A stretch of DNA of 64,000 nt from an uncultured Parabacteroides sp. (GTDB taxonomy: Bacteria > Bacteroidota > Bacteroidia > Bacteroidales > Tannerellaceae): the NCBI RefSeq assembly GCF_947855115.1, contig NZ_CANTZW010000010.1, positions 1 through 64,000 of the forward strand, in the 5' to 3' direction. The position numbers and the translations under genes are program-made. Positions within the stretch are counted from its first letter, which is position 1. Every line of letters starts with the position of its first letter. Below are positions 1-11,604 of the stretch, piece by piece. The notes beneath the pieces are model-generated. The model made no database searches, was not told where the DNA came from, and worked only from the letters and a program-made list of their open reading frames with translations.

Positions 1-2264
<2,264 letters not shown>

Positions 2265-2272
2265 CGGACGCT

Positions 2273-4654
2273 TTACTTGACCTCGAATTGTATTTTCTTT
2301 TGGTTCCCTTCGTTATCGATGAGAGTAAGGAGATGTTTTCCTTGGCTCACGGAGCAACTGATCTGGTGATTCTCGGTGGTCTCTCCCAGATAGCTTTCGT
2401 CCAGATGCCAGTAAATCGTAGCGTCACGGCGGGCATGGGCGGCCTTGAAAATGAACTTCTCGGATTTCCCGGAGAAGCCTTTAGGAAGGTAGAGAATGGC
2501 GTTATGCTCGGGATAGATCAGCTCGATCTGGCGGTTCAAGTCTTGCCCGCAGCCGGGTTTTACCGGAGGAAGCGGGATATAATCGATGTGATAGTTGCGG
2601 TAGTAATACTCCTGTGCGGGAGGAAGCACGAACCACGAGCGGCTGATCATCCGGTCGACAGACTCGCAGGAACTATTGACCCTGTACCGTCCGTCCGCCG
2701 ATAGGTGCACGAGCTTGTGATAGGGGCAGATCCCCGTGTTATTGCCGGACATCGGCATGTATAAGGTGTCCGTTTGCTCGCAGTAGGGCGAGGCCTTATG
2801 TCCGCTGTTCCGGCAGATCACCATGAGACGCATCTCGTCATAGGGCTGGTCGAACCATTCGCTACCGGGCAATAAGGAAAAGATGTCGAAAAGGACCGGG
2901 GCGGCGTTGCCGACACCCGTAAGCCCCGGACGGCCCTCGCCGGAAGCGTTACCGGCCCATACGCCGACGACGTAGCGGGGAGTCGTGCCGATCGCCCAAG
3001 CGTCTCGTCCCCCGTAACTCGTTCCGGTCTTCCATGCGATCCGCTTCATCGACTCGAATTGTTGCCAGTCGGCTTCTTCCTCGGGACGGTTCAGGGCAGA
3101 CATCGCCTCGAACGTGTACCACAGGGCCGCGGAGGAAAGGAGTGGCTTATCGGTGAGCCGGCTATCGGTAAGGGAGCGGATAGGTTCTTTCCTCTCCACC
3201 GGAAAGGGCGTCAGCGGATGGATGTCTGCCGGATGATAACGTCCGTTATAAGTGCGGTAATGTGTAAGCACACGAGACATGGAGGCATACATGCCGGAAA
3301 GATCCCATAGAGTTCCCTCGGCCCCACCCAAGATCAGGGAGGCCCCGTAATGTTCCTCGGAGAAGCGTAAGGTAGTCATTCCCCACGATTTCAGCAAAGA
3401 CATAAAACGTCCGGTATTATATTGGGAGAGCATACGTACCAAGGGAACGTTCAAGGAGCGTTCTATGGCTACATGGGCCGGTACCGCCCCGTAGAATGTC
3501 TTGTTGTAGTTTTGGGGGGAGAAGCCGTTTATATTCAAGGGCACGTCCGAGACCAGCATAGATGGGAGTAACAACCCGTCGTGTAGCATGCCGGCATACA
3601 AGAAGGGCTTGAGAATGCTTCCCGTGCTGCGGGGCGAGGTGATGATATCCACTTGGTTTCCCCACCGCTCGTCAGCCGGAAAGGTTACGTTTCCGGCGTA
3701 GGCCAATACCTCTCCGGTCTCCACGTCCGCTACGATCGCCGCCAGATTATGGATATGGTTGGAACTGTATTCACGGGCATAACGGTTTACGATAGCTTGT
3801 GTCTGCCGTTGCAAGGCTTGACGGACGGTGGTTTGGATGCGTTGTCCCGGTTGCTCCGCGGCCAGTCTTTCCAACAGATGCGGGGCATCGTTGGGTAATG
3901 GGACAGGGGCTTCGGGAAGTGGCTCCATACAGGCCAGCTCGTATTCGGTCTCGTCCAATACGCCTTTCTTCTGAAGGGAAGCCAATAAGCGATCCCGTTT
4001 CTCCTTCAGTTGTTTCCGGTTTCTTCCGGGATGGATCAAGGCGGGGGAGTTGGGAAGTACTGCCAGCGTAGCGCTCTCGGCCCACGATAGCTCGGAGGCG
4101 CTTCGCCCGAAATAACGCCATGCGGCGGTTTCCAGCCCGATCACGTTTCCCCCGAAGGGAGCGTTCGAGGCATAGAGGTTCAGTATCTCCCGTTTGCTAT
4201 GGGTGGTTTCCAGAAAAAGCGCCCAGCATATCTCGATCGTTTTCTCGTAGAAGGTCCGCTCTTGGTTTCCTCTCGCTATGCGTGCCAATTGCATGGTCAA
4301 GGTACTTCCTCCGCTCACCACACGCCCCGCTTTCCCATTCAAGCGGATCGCCCGGACGATGGCGGCGGGGTCTATCCCGGGATGGTAAAAGAAACGTTTA
4401 TCCTCATACGTGAGCAAGCAATCCACGAATTTATCGGGCAAGCTATCCGTCGCCGGGAAACGCCATTGCCCGTCCGGCGCGATACGTGCGCCTAAAAGCT
4501 CGCCCTCTGCGGAGTATAATAAGGTAGAGCAGGGAGCGGGAAATAATTGCCGGGGCACGATGCCATACATGATACACCACACCATTAGGACGATTCCTAC
4601 GGTAGATGCGAGGAGGAGCCATTTTCGCCTAAAAGTTTTCCTTTCTTTTACCAT
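2273..4654 (-). CDS. pbpC: Penicillin-binding protein 1C (peptidoglycan glycosyltransferase/transpeptidase)
   Basis: Class A PBP of 793 aa, anchored by one N-terminal membrane helix (about residues 9-28). Next comes a GT51 glycosyltransferase domain (TYEDKRFFYHPGIDP, SGGSTLTMQLARI). The transpeptidase domain has the SxxK serine at Ser346 (SILK), an SLN motif and KTGT at Lys542. A C-terminal BiPBP_C-type beta domain ends the protein. It polymerises and may cross-link peptidoglycan at the outer face of the inner membrane. In many Gram-negatives pbpC is paired with an alpha-2-macroglobulin gene, and here such a gene lies about 750 bp upstream on the opposite strand. The proposed joint role is envelope repair or defence when the wall is breached. 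The 22-bp repeat array at 4749-4836 lies in its upstream region. Confidence 0.95.
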   Translation of the reverse strand: MVKERKTFRRKWLLLASTVGIVLMVWCIMYGIVPRQLFPAPCSTLLYSAEGELLGARIAPDGQWRFPATDSLPDKFVDCLLTYEDKRFFYHPGIDPAAIVRAIRLNGKAGRVVSGGSTLTMQLARIARGNQERTFYEKTIEICWALFLETTHSKREILNLYASNAPFGGNVIGLETAAWRYFGRSASELSWAESATLAVLPNSPALIHPGRNRKQLKEKRDRLLASLQKKGVLDETEYELACMEPLPEAPVPLPNDAPHLLERLAAEQPGQRIQTTVRQALQRQTQAIVNRYAREYSSNHIHNLAAIVADVETGEVLAYAGNVTFPADERWGNQVDIITSPRSTGSILKPFLYAGMLHDGLLLPSMLVSDVPLNINGFSPQNYNKTFYGAVPAHVAIERSLNVPLVRMLSQYNTGRFMSLLKSWGMTTLRFSEEHYGASLILGGAEGTLWDLSGMYASMSRVLTHYRTYNGRYHPADIHPLTPFPVERKEPIRSLTDSRLTDKPLLSSAALWYTFEAMSALNRPEEEADWQQFESMKRIAWKTGTSYGGRDAWAIGTTPRYVVGVWAGNASGEGRPGLTGVGNAAPVLFDIFSLLPGSEWFDQPYDEMRLMVICRNSGHKASPYCEQTDTLYMPMSGNNTGICPYHKLVHLSADGRYRVNSSCESVDRMISRSWFVLPPAQEYYYRNYHIDYIPLPPVKPGCGQDLNRQIELIYPEHNAILYLPKGFSGKSEKFIFKAAHARRDATIYWHLDESYLGETTENHQISCSVSQGKHLLTLIDNEGNQKKIQFEVK

Positions 4655-4748
4655 ATCGGTTACATCTATGGATACTGGGTTTCTTATATTACTGATACCT
4701 AAATATCGGTTTCGGTGATATTCGGCATGGGGTTTGAAGGCTTGTCTT

Positions 4749-4836
4749 AGTACTTCCGTATGGACATTGTAGTACTTTGCGAGAAGTACTGTGATACTTT
4801 TCGTATAGTACTACGGTACTTTGTACGAAGTACTGT
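4749..4836. repeat. 22-bp tandem repeat array, four units, AGTACT core
   Basis: Four imperfect units of exactly 22 bp start at 4749, 4771, 4793 and 4815. Units 2 and 4 are themselves inverted repeats: AGTACTT, six bases, AAGTACT in unit 2 and GTACTT, six bases, AAGTAC in unit 4. The array ends 2 bp from the stop codon of the small Cys-rich gene (complement 4838-5275), so on that strand it begins right after the stop. It lies upstream of pbpC. It is one of five arrays with the same period in this window. Function is unknown; folding as a 3'-end RNA structure is inferred. Confidence 0.8.
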
Positions 4837-4837
4837 C

Positions 4838-5275
4838 TCAATCGTACCAGTTGATATTTTTTTCGTAATTATCGAACTTTAGGTCTTCCGTCACTCCGGT
4901 TTGACGCAGTGCTTTTAACACGATCCTCTGCTCTTCCGGAGAGAGTGGAGACTCGCCTCTTCGCCGTTCGAAATAAGGGTTACGCCCGAAATGGGCTATC
5001 AGTATCGACATGAATTGTTGGTATTGCGCCGGGAACATCCGGCTCTGCATCCCGGTGAACCCCCGTGCGTAAGTTACGGGAACGGAATCCCGGAAGTAGG
5101 GGCAAGCCTTATCCCGGGTACAGAGAGTTGGGTTCAATAACCGTAATACGGCAACCGGCCGTTCGATGAGCGGCTGGTAGGCGATCTGGTGCAGGCACTT
5201 CCCTGCCCGGGGGCAATCTGGTTGTTGGCAGACGGCGTAGTCGATGGGGATTTCCTTGTATAGTTTCTTGGGCAT
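4838..5275 (-). CDS. Small cysteine-containing protein, possibly DUF6078 family
   Basis: A 145-aa soluble protein without signal peptide or membrane segment. It has five cysteines at residues 16, 21, 27, 52 and 58 (CQQPDCPRAGKC and LCTRDKACPYF). This spacing suggests metal binding or a structural zinc/iron-sulfur site, but no known catalytic motif is visible. I believe it matches a Bacteroidetes family of unknown function (DUF6078); this is from memory and not certain. It sits between pbpC and the alpha-2-macroglobulin gene and is divergent from the latter. A -7-like box read on the minus strand (TATATTTG, complement of 5312-5319) lies about 37 bp upstream of the ATG. The stop codon is followed at once by the 22-bp array. 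Confidence 0.75.
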   Translation of the reverse strand: MPKKLYKEIPIDYAVCQQPDCPRAGKCLHQIAYQPLIERPVAVLRLLNPTLCTRDKACPYFRDSVPVTYARGFTGMQSRMFPAQYQQFMSILIAHFGRNPYFERRRGESPLSPEEQRIVLKALRQTGVTEDLKFDNYEKNINWYD

Positions 5276-5371
5276 GATGTATAAGGTTGTTTGAATAATC
5301 CATGTTTAGAACAAATATACGAAAAATATCAGTTTGTCTGAAAGTATAGGAGAGAAATCCTTCTATTTATG

Positions 5372-5379
5372 TACATTTG
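5372..5379 (+). promoter_or_regulatory. Candidate Bacteroidetes -7 box for the alpha-2-macroglobulin gene
   Basis: TACATTTG fits the TAnnTTTG consensus of the Bacteroidetes primary sigma factor and lies 22 bp before the ATG at 5402. No convincing -33 TTTG is present at the usual distance, so this is a partial match. Confidence 0.45.
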
Positions 5380-5401
5380 TAAATTAACCATTTAAAGATT
5401 C

Positions 5402-8400
5402 ATGCGTATGATACGATCTATCGGTTTATTCTGCGTACTTTGTCTCTTGTCTGTCTTGACAAGCTGTGATACGACAACTTCCACGGATCAAGATCTCCCT
5501 TCTTATAATCCGAATGTAGAGGCGTTTACTACCGGGAAGATTTCCCGGTATTCTCCCGTTTACCTGATCTTTAATCAAGAGATCCCGGCAGATCGATTAA
5601 AGGCGGACCGGTTGGGGAAACTCGTGCGCCTCAAGCCCGATGTGCCGGGGAAATGGGCTTTCGAGAATAGCCGGACGTTGGTGTTCAAGCCGGAGAAAGG
5701 TTTTGAGCGAAACACCTCTTATCAGGTGAAGGCCGATTTGTCCGAATGGTTTGAGGTACAAGGAGAGGATAAACAGTTCGCTTTCCGTTTTTCCACGCTT
5801 CCTTTAGCCCTTCGGGGGAATTTGGAATCAATGGATATCCATACGAAAAACGAGAATGGGTACGATTTGACTGCCGTGCTTTTTACTCCGGATAAGGAAT
5901 CTCCGGAGATCGTGGAGTCATTGGTGAATTTCTCCGAGAAAGTAGATGCTACCTGGCAACATAGCCCGGATGGCAGGAAACATGAGGTGACCTTGCTCAA
6001 TGTACCCGCCGGGATAGAGGGGGAACGGACGCTCAAGCTTTCTGTCTCTGCTAATAAACTAGGGGTAGAAAAAGCCGATGTGGTGACGGTGAGCATTCCG
6101 GATCAAAATGATTTCTCTGTATATGACGTAGTGTATGTATCCGAGCCGGAACGTTACGTAGAGGTGGCTTTCACGAAATTGCTGGACCCGGGCCAAGATA
6201 TGAGAGGTTTGGCTTTTATCGCCGGAAATACCTCGGAGACCGTGAATGTGGATGGGAACAAACTGCGTCTATATCCGGACGCGGGCTTACGGGAGAAGGG
6301 CGTGATGAACATCCATCTGAACCAAGGTATCCGCAGTAAGAGTGGCTTGAACCTAAAAGAGGCTGTCGTACGCCAAGTGGTAGCCGACGAGCAGAAACCC
6401 AACGTCCGTTTTGTCGGGAAAGGAGTGATCATCCCGCAATCCACGCAATTATCCGTTCCTTTCCAGGCGATTTATTTGCGTGGGGTTACGGTGAGCGTTA
6501 TCAAGATATTGGAACAGAATATCGGTCAGTTCCTGCAATCGAACAACTTGGATGAATCCGGGGAATTGATGCGTGTCGGACGCTTGATTACCCGTAAGAC
6601 GATCTTCTTGGATGAGGAGGGACTTGATCTGTCGCGGTGGAATACGTTCGCTATCGATTTGAAGCAGTTGATCGAGCCGGAGCCGGGCGCTATTTATCGT
6701 CTGGAACTTTCGTTTGACCGGCCTTTGTCCGTTTATCCTTGCGGGAATGATACGGTGACCGTCTCGAAGGAACAAATCTTGGCCTCAGACGAGATCCGTT
6801 TCAAGGAGGAGGCCTCCCGTTTTGATGAAGGTGGGTATTACTATTATCGTCAATATGATTGGTCTGATTATAATTGGCAGAAACGGGATGATCCTTGCTC
6901 GGATAGCTATTACTTTAATAAGGTAGAGGGAAAGAATGTATTGGCTACTAATTTGGGATTGGTCGCCATGATGGGACAGGATAATGATATGACCGTCTTG
7001 GTGCATAACATACAGGATACGGAGCCGGAGCGAGGAGTTGCGGTTACCGCTTATAATTACCAGCACCAATCGTTGGCCTCGGGCACGACCGATGATAAGG
7101 GGCAGGTGAGACTGGATCTCTCCTTGGGACGTCCGTTTTACCTGATCGCCTCACAGGGAACCCAACGTTCCTATCTGCGGGTGGATAACGGATCGGCCCT
7201 CTCGCTCAGTTCGTTCGATGTATCGGGCGAGGTGGTGCAGAAAGGGATCAAGGGCTTTATTTACGGCGAGCGAGGCGTATGGCGTCCGGGTGATACGTTG
7301 CATCTGGGCTTTATGCTGAATGACCGGGCGAAGCAATTGCCGACGAACCATCCGGTCGTGATGGAGCTGTACAACCCGTTGGGGCAAATGTATGCCCGTA
7401 AGACACAGACCCGTGGCGAGCTGGGGCTTTACGCCTTCGATTTCGTTACCGAGGCAGATGCCCCGACTGGTGCGTGGAACGTGAAAGTACATGTGGGGGG
7501 TGTCTCATTCTCGAAGCGTTTACGCATCGAGTCCATCAAGCCGAACCGTTTGAAGATCGCCTTGTCCATGCCGGAGAAGACCTTGTCGTGCGGTGAGCCT
7601 ATGGATGCCCGCTTGCATGTGGAATGGCTGCAAGGAGCCATCGCCCGTAACTTGAAATATGATATACAAGGTACTTTTATCGCTACTCCGACCACCTTCG
7701 ATGGCTATAAGGATTTCTATTTCGACGATCCTTCCCGGGTGTTTAATACGGAAGAGAGTAAGCTGATCTCCGGTACTACCGATGCACAGGGTAACGCCAC
7801 GATACAAGCCCGTTTTGAGTTGGGTTCTACCGCGCCGGGTATGTTACTGGCTAATCTGGTGACTCGGGTCTATGAGGAATCCGGTGATTTCAGTATCGAC
7901 GCGGACCGGGTGCTTTACTCGCCTTATCGCCGGTATGCCGGTATCAAGTCTCCGCAGAAAGATAAGGAGCAACTAAACACCGGGGCTAATTACACCTACG
8001 AGGTCGCTTCCGTTGATTATTTAGGAAAGCCGCAAGCGAATACGGAGTTAGACGTGAAGATATATAAGGTCTACTGGTATTGGTGGTGGGACTCCAATCG
8101 TAGCGGCTTGGCTAATTACGTATCGGATTCTTACAATAAGCCGGTAAAGACATTTACCCTTCGTACGGATGGGAGTGGGCGGGGGACGTTCCAGCTCTCT
8201 TTCCCGGATAAAGAGTGGGGAACGTATTTCATCTCCGTAAAAGATAAGGAAAGTAAGCATTCTACCGGCGTGATGAGTTATTTCGACTGGCCTTATAATG
8301 AGGGACGGCGTAACGCTGATGGCAGCGAGTCTGCCACGATGCTTAGCTTCAAGACCGATAAAGATAGTTATACGCCCGGAGAGAAGATGGTAGTCACCTT

Positions 8401-10945
8401 CCCTTCCACGAAAGGAAGCCGTGCGATTATCAGTATAGAGAACGGCGTGCGTGTCCTCTCCTTGACGGAACACACGTGCGAGGATAAGCAAACGACCGTG
8501 AAGCTGGATGTGACGAAAGATATGCAGCCGAACGCTTACGTCTATATCACCTTATTGCAGCCTCATGGCATCACGAAGAACGATTTGCCGATCCGTTTGT
8601 ACGGCGTTGTCCCCTTCACGGTGACTTCTCCGGAAAGCCATCTGACCCCGGTTATCCAATCTCCCGCCGAGCTGAAGCCGGAAGCGTCTTATACCATATC
8701 CGTCTCCGAGAAGGATGGGAAAGAGATGGCTTATACGCTAGCGATCGTGGATGAGGGCCTGTTAGACCTGACCCGTTTCCGTACGCCGGAGCCTTGGAAA
8801 GCGTTTAATGCCCGGGAAGCGTTGGGTGTAAATACATGGGATTTGTATAATTACGTGGTTGGCGCTTATGGTGGTCGTATCGAGCAATTGTTCAGTATCG
8901 GTGGCGATGATGCGCTGAACAAAGGCCCGAAAGCGATCGTGAACCGTTTCAAGCCTGTGGTACAATTTGACGGCCCGTTCTTGTTGAAGAAAGGAAAGAC
9001 CGCCCGACATACCTATCGGATGCCGAATTACAACGGGCGTGTCAAGATCATGGTGGTAGCCGGAAACGGGGAGGCTTATGGACATGCCGATAAGAGCGTG
9101 ATGGTACGTAAGCCCGTGATGTTGCTGGGAACCTTGCCCCGGGTGATTGGCGTGGGAGAGGAGATGGTAGTGCCCGCTACGGTATTCGCTACCGAGGACG
9201 GTGTGGGAACCGTGAATGTCTCTATCGCTTGTAGCCCGAATATGGAAGTGATCGGTGAGGCGACGAAGGCCTTGAGCTTCGAACGGAAAGGGGATCAGCA
9301 AGCCTCGTTCCGTATCCGGGTAAAGAAGAACCCGGGTATCGGGAAAGTAACGATAACCGCTACGGGTAAAGGGGATAAATCCGTTTATGAGACGGAGTTG
9401 GAGATCCGTACGGTACGCCGTCCTCAAGTGAAAGTTACCGCCGCTACTTTAGAGGCCGGTGAATCTTGGAAAGAAACGGTTACGATGCCGGGGGCCGCGG
9501 GTACGAACCGGTTGGCCTTGGAAGTGTCGGATATCGCCCCCGTGAATTTATCTTCACGTCTATCCTATTTATCGGATTATCCGCACGGCTGTCTGGAACA
9601 GATCACCTCGAAAGGATTCCCGCGGCTTTATATCTCCTCGTTCACGGAGTTAACCCCGCGGCAAGCGAAATCCGCGGAGGAGGCCGTGAAAGAAGTGATC
9701 CGCCGTCTGCGTTCTTACCAGACCGTGGATGGGGCTTTCGCCTATTGGCCGGGTGGAACGAGCAGCAATGGCTGGGGTACGGTTTACGCTACTCATTTTT
9801 TGTTGGAAGCCTCGAAGAAAGGTTACTTGGTTCCCGAGGCCATGAAACAAAGCGCATTGAATAATTTAAGCCGGGTAGCTCGCAATTGGAAGCCGGTTAC
9901 CTCTTATTATAAGGATTCGGAAGAGGCTACGCAAGCCTATCGCCTGTATGTATTGGCTTTGGCCGGGGTACCGGAGATGGGTGCTATGAATCGCCTGAAA
10001 GAGATGAAGGACTTGACCTCCATGAGCCGCTGGTCTCTGGCTTCTGCCTATGCCTTGGTAGGTCGTGAGGATGTCGCTCAAGACTTGATTAGTCGGACGA
10101 CGGCTCTTCCTTCCGGTTATTCCGGATATGACGAGACATTCGGCAGTGATGTCCGGGATCAATCCATCCGGTTGATGACGCTTTGTTTATTGGATAAGGG
10201 CAAGGAGGCCGCTACTTTGGTGAAAGAATTGTCCGGACAGCTTTCTTCGGATGAGTGGTTGAGTACGCAGTCCACGGCATTCGCTTTAGTGGCCTTGTCT
10301 GACTACCTGGCTAGATATCGGGTAGACGAGGCCATGGATTTCACGTATGCTTATGACGGAAAGAACGGGCAGGTGGGAACGGATAAGAATATATGGTCCG
10401 AGACCTTATCGGATAAGGCGGGAACCTCGGCGAAGGTAGAGTTGAGGAACACGGGTAAATCCACGCTCTTCGCCCGTATCATAACTGAAGGAACACCGGA
10501 GCAAGGAGAGGAAAAAGCGTATGCGAACGGTGTCTCATTGGCGGTTAGTTATGTGGATTTGAACGGACGTCCGGTCGATGTCGCCAAACTGGAGCAAGGA
10601 ACGAATTTCTCTGCCGTGGTTACGGTGAAGAATCCTTCGGCCCGAGGATATACTAATCTGGTAGTATCGGAGATTTTCCCGGCCGGATGGGAAATACTGA
10701 ATACCCGTTTCTTGAATGAGGCCGCTACGGATAGCCTGGCCGCCGGAGTGAATTATCAGGATATTCGCGACGATCGTGTTTATAGCTATATAGACCGTCT
10801 GCCGGCAGGCCGTCAGGTGACTGTGAAGATCAATCTTTGCGCTGTCTACCCGGGCCGCTTCTACCTGCCTCCGGTGTATTGCGAGGCGATGTACGATTAT
10901 TTGATCCGTGCGAATACCGCCGGACAGGAAGTTTCCGTGTTTTAA
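5402..10945 (+). CDS. Bacterial alpha-2-macroglobulin family lipoprotein with thioester motif
   Basis: A 1847-aa envelope protein thought to trap attacking proteases in the periplasm or at the outer membrane. The N-terminus is a lipoprotein signal: hydrophobic stretch, then lipobox LTSC with Cys22 as the acylated residue. MG2-type beta domains occupy the N-terminal half. The thioester motif CLEQ is intact (Cys1397 to Gln1400, in YPHGCLEQ), followed by the alpha-helical thioester domain with its repeated YQTVDGAFAYWPGG-type segments. The C-terminal region resembles the receptor-binding-like MG10 domain. Length is at the upper end for the bacterial family (usually about 1500-1900). In many bacteria this gene pairs with pbpC, as here. 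The thioester-bearing type can bind proteases covalently; this is family knowledge, not shown for this protein. Confidence 0.92.
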   Translation: MRMIRSIGLFCVLCLLSVLTSCDTTTSTDQDLPSYNPNVEAFTTGKISRYSPVYLIFNQEIPADRLKADRLGKLVRLKPDVPGKWAFENSRTLVFKPEKGFERNTSYQVKADLSEWFEVQGEDKQFAFRFSTLPLALRGNLESMDIHTKNENGYDLTAVLFTPDKESPEIVESLVNFSEKVDATWQHSPDGRKHEVTLLNVPAGIEGERTLKLSVSANKLGVEKADVVTVSIPDQNDFSVYDVVYVSEPERYVEVAFTKLLDPGQDMRGLAFIAGNTSETVNVDGNKLRLYPDAGLREKGVMNIHLNQGIRSKSGLNLKEAVVRQVVADEQKPNVRFVGKGVIIPQSTQLSVPFQAIYLRGVTVSVIKILEQNIGQFLQSNNLDESGELMRVGRLITRKTIFLDEEGLDLSRWNTFAIDLKQLIEPEPGAIYRLELSFDRPLSVYPCGNDTVTVSKEQILASDEIRFKEEASRFDEGGYYYYRQYDWSDYNWQKRDDPCSDSYYFNKVEGKNVLATNLGLVAMMGQDNDMTVLVHNIQDTEPERGVAVTAYNYQHQSLASGTTDDKGQVRLDLSLGRPFYLIASQGTQRSYLRVDNGSALSLSSFDVSGEVVQKGIKGFIYGERGVWRPGDTLHLGFMLNDRAKQLPTNHPVVMELYNPLGQMYARKTQTRGELGLYAFDFVTEADAPTGAWNVKVHVGGVSFSKRLRIESIKPNRLKIALSMPEKTLSCGEPMDARLHVEWLQGAIARNLKYDIQGTFIATPTTFDGYKDFYFDDPSRVFNTEESKLISGTTDAQGNATIQARFELGSTAPGMLLANLVTRVYEESGDFSIDADRVLYSPYRRYAGIKSPQKDKEQLNTGANYTYEVASVDYLGKPQANTELDVKIYKVYWYWWWDSNRSGLANYVSDSYNKPVKTFTLRTDGSGRGTFQLSFPDKEWGTYFISVKDKESKHSTGVMSYFDWPYNEGRRNADGSESATMLSFKTDKDSYTPGEKMVVTFPSTKGSRAIISIENGVRVLSLTEHTCEDKQTTVKLDVTKDMQPNAYVYITLLQPHGITKNDLPIRLYGVVPFTVTSPESHLTPVIQSPAELKPEASYTISVSEKDGKEMAYTLAIVDEGLLDLTRFRTPEPWKAFNAREALGVNTWDLYNYVVGAYGGRIEQLFSIGGDDALNKGPKAIVNRFKPVVQFDGPFLLKKGKTARHTYRMPNYNGRVKIMVVAGNGEAYGHADKSVMVRKPVMLLGTLPRVIGVGEEMVVPATVFATEDGVGTVNVSIACSPNMEVIGEATKALSFERKGDQQASFRIRVKKNPGIGKVTITATGKGDKSVYETELEIRTVRRPQVKVTAATLEAGESWKETVTMPGAAGTNRLALEVSDIAPVNLSSRLSYLSDYPHGCLEQITSKGFPRLYISSFTELTPRQAKSAEEAVKEVIRRLRSYQTVDGAFAYWPGGTSSNGWGTVYATHFLLEASKKGYLVPEAMKQSALNNLSRVARNWKPVTSYYKDSEEATQAYRLYVLALAGVPEMGAMNRLKEMKDLTSMSRWSLASAYALVGREDVAQDLISRTTALPSGYSGYDETFGSDVRDQSIRLMTLCLLDKGKEAATLVKELSGQLSSDEWLSTQSTAFALVALSDYLARYRVDEAMDFTYAYDGKNGQVGTDKNIWSETLSDKAGTSAKVELRNTGKSTLFARIITEGTPEQGEEKAYANGVSLAVSYVDLNGRPVDVAKLEQGTNFSAVVTVKNPSARGYTNLVVSEIFPAGWEILNTRFLNEAATDSLAAGVNYQDIRDDRVYSYIDRLPAGRQVTVKINLCAVYPGRFYLPPVYCEAMYDYLIRANTAGQEVSVF

Positions 10946-11203
10946 CTTCGTAAAAATGGGGCTGGCCCATCCGGATACATGCGAAAATGTGCCGGAGGGC
11001 GGCCTCATCGCCTATATTGGAAACTTTTTTTCAAAGTTTATCGGATTTATAGTTGTATGCCCAAATAAAACCATTACATTCGCAGCATATTTGAGATTGG
11101 TTTAAGTTTGCATTAGAAAGTATTTGCTCACAATTAGATTTGTCAAGTAAAGTTTTTAGTCAAAACACTCAGCTCAATTAACCATTTAATTAAAGTTTAC
11201 AAG
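10946..11203 (+). other. Intergenic region / long 5' leader of the RRM gene
   Basis: 258 bp with no supported gene. A -7-like box TAAGTTTG (11103-11110) lies about 94 bp before the ATG, without a clear -33 partner. If it is used, the mRNA has a leader of roughly 85 nt. Small dyads are present (CCGG...CCGG around 10971-10996) but have no U-run. Confidence 0.4.
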
Positions 11204-11554
11204 ATGAATCTTTACATTTCAAATCTAAGTTACAACATCTCTGATGAGGACTTAAGACAGTTATTTGCTGATTACGGTGAAATTGTTTCAGCAAAAGTTA
11301 TTATGGATAGAGAGACAGGCCGTTCAAGAGGTTTCGGCTTTGTTGAACTGAGCGATGATGAGCTAGCGAAGAAAGCTATCGAGGAGTTAAACCAAGCAAG
11401 TTATGATGACAAGGTCATCAATATAACAGAGGCCAGACCGAGAGAGGATAGAGGAGGCGACAGAGGTGGTCGTTCCAACAACAACAGAGGTGGCGGCTAC
11501 GGTTCCAACAGAGGCGGTGGTTATGGCTCAAACAGGGGTGGTGGAAGATATTAA
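11204..11554 (+). CDS. RRM-domain RNA-binding protein with glycine-rich tail
   Basis: A 116-aa protein with one RNA recognition motif. RNP2 is LYISNLSY near the N-terminus and RNP1 is RGFGFVEL at about residues 46-53. The RRM is followed by a tail rich in Gly, Arg and Asn with repeated GGGYGSNR units, similar to glycine-rich cold-shock RNA-binding proteins. Such RRM proteins are abundant in Bacteroidetes, which usually lack Hfq, and are proposed to act as global RNA chaperones. The gene is monocistronic: it has a long leader and ends in a strong terminator 20 bp after the stop. The repeated GGTGGCGGYTAYGG-type codons in the tail make it prone to length variation. Confidence 0.93.
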   Translation: MNLYISNLSYNISDEDLRQLFADYGEIVSAKVIMDRETGRSRGFGFVELSDDELAKKAIEELNQASYDDKVINITEARPREDRGGDRGGRSNNNRGGGYGSNRGGGYGSNRGGGRY

Positions 11555-11573
11555 TTCTACTAGATAAGAATAG

Positions 11574-11604
11574 AAGAGCGATCAGAGATGGTCGCTCTTT
11601 TTTA
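11574..11604 (+). terminator. Intrinsic terminator of the RRM gene
   Basis: Stem AAGAGCGA (11574-11581) pairs with TCGCTCTT (11592-11599), extended inward by TC/GG, and is followed by a T-run. The left arm runs into the stop codon (11582-11584) of the oppositely oriented regulator gene, so terminator and convergent coding sequence overlap. Confidence 0.85.

Noticed and set aside
4671..4739. Apparent 23-bp spacing of GATAY motifs upstream of the 4749 array
   Set aside because: Only a five-base motif repeats (4671, 4694, 4717); the remaining bases are unrelated, so chance cannot be excluded.
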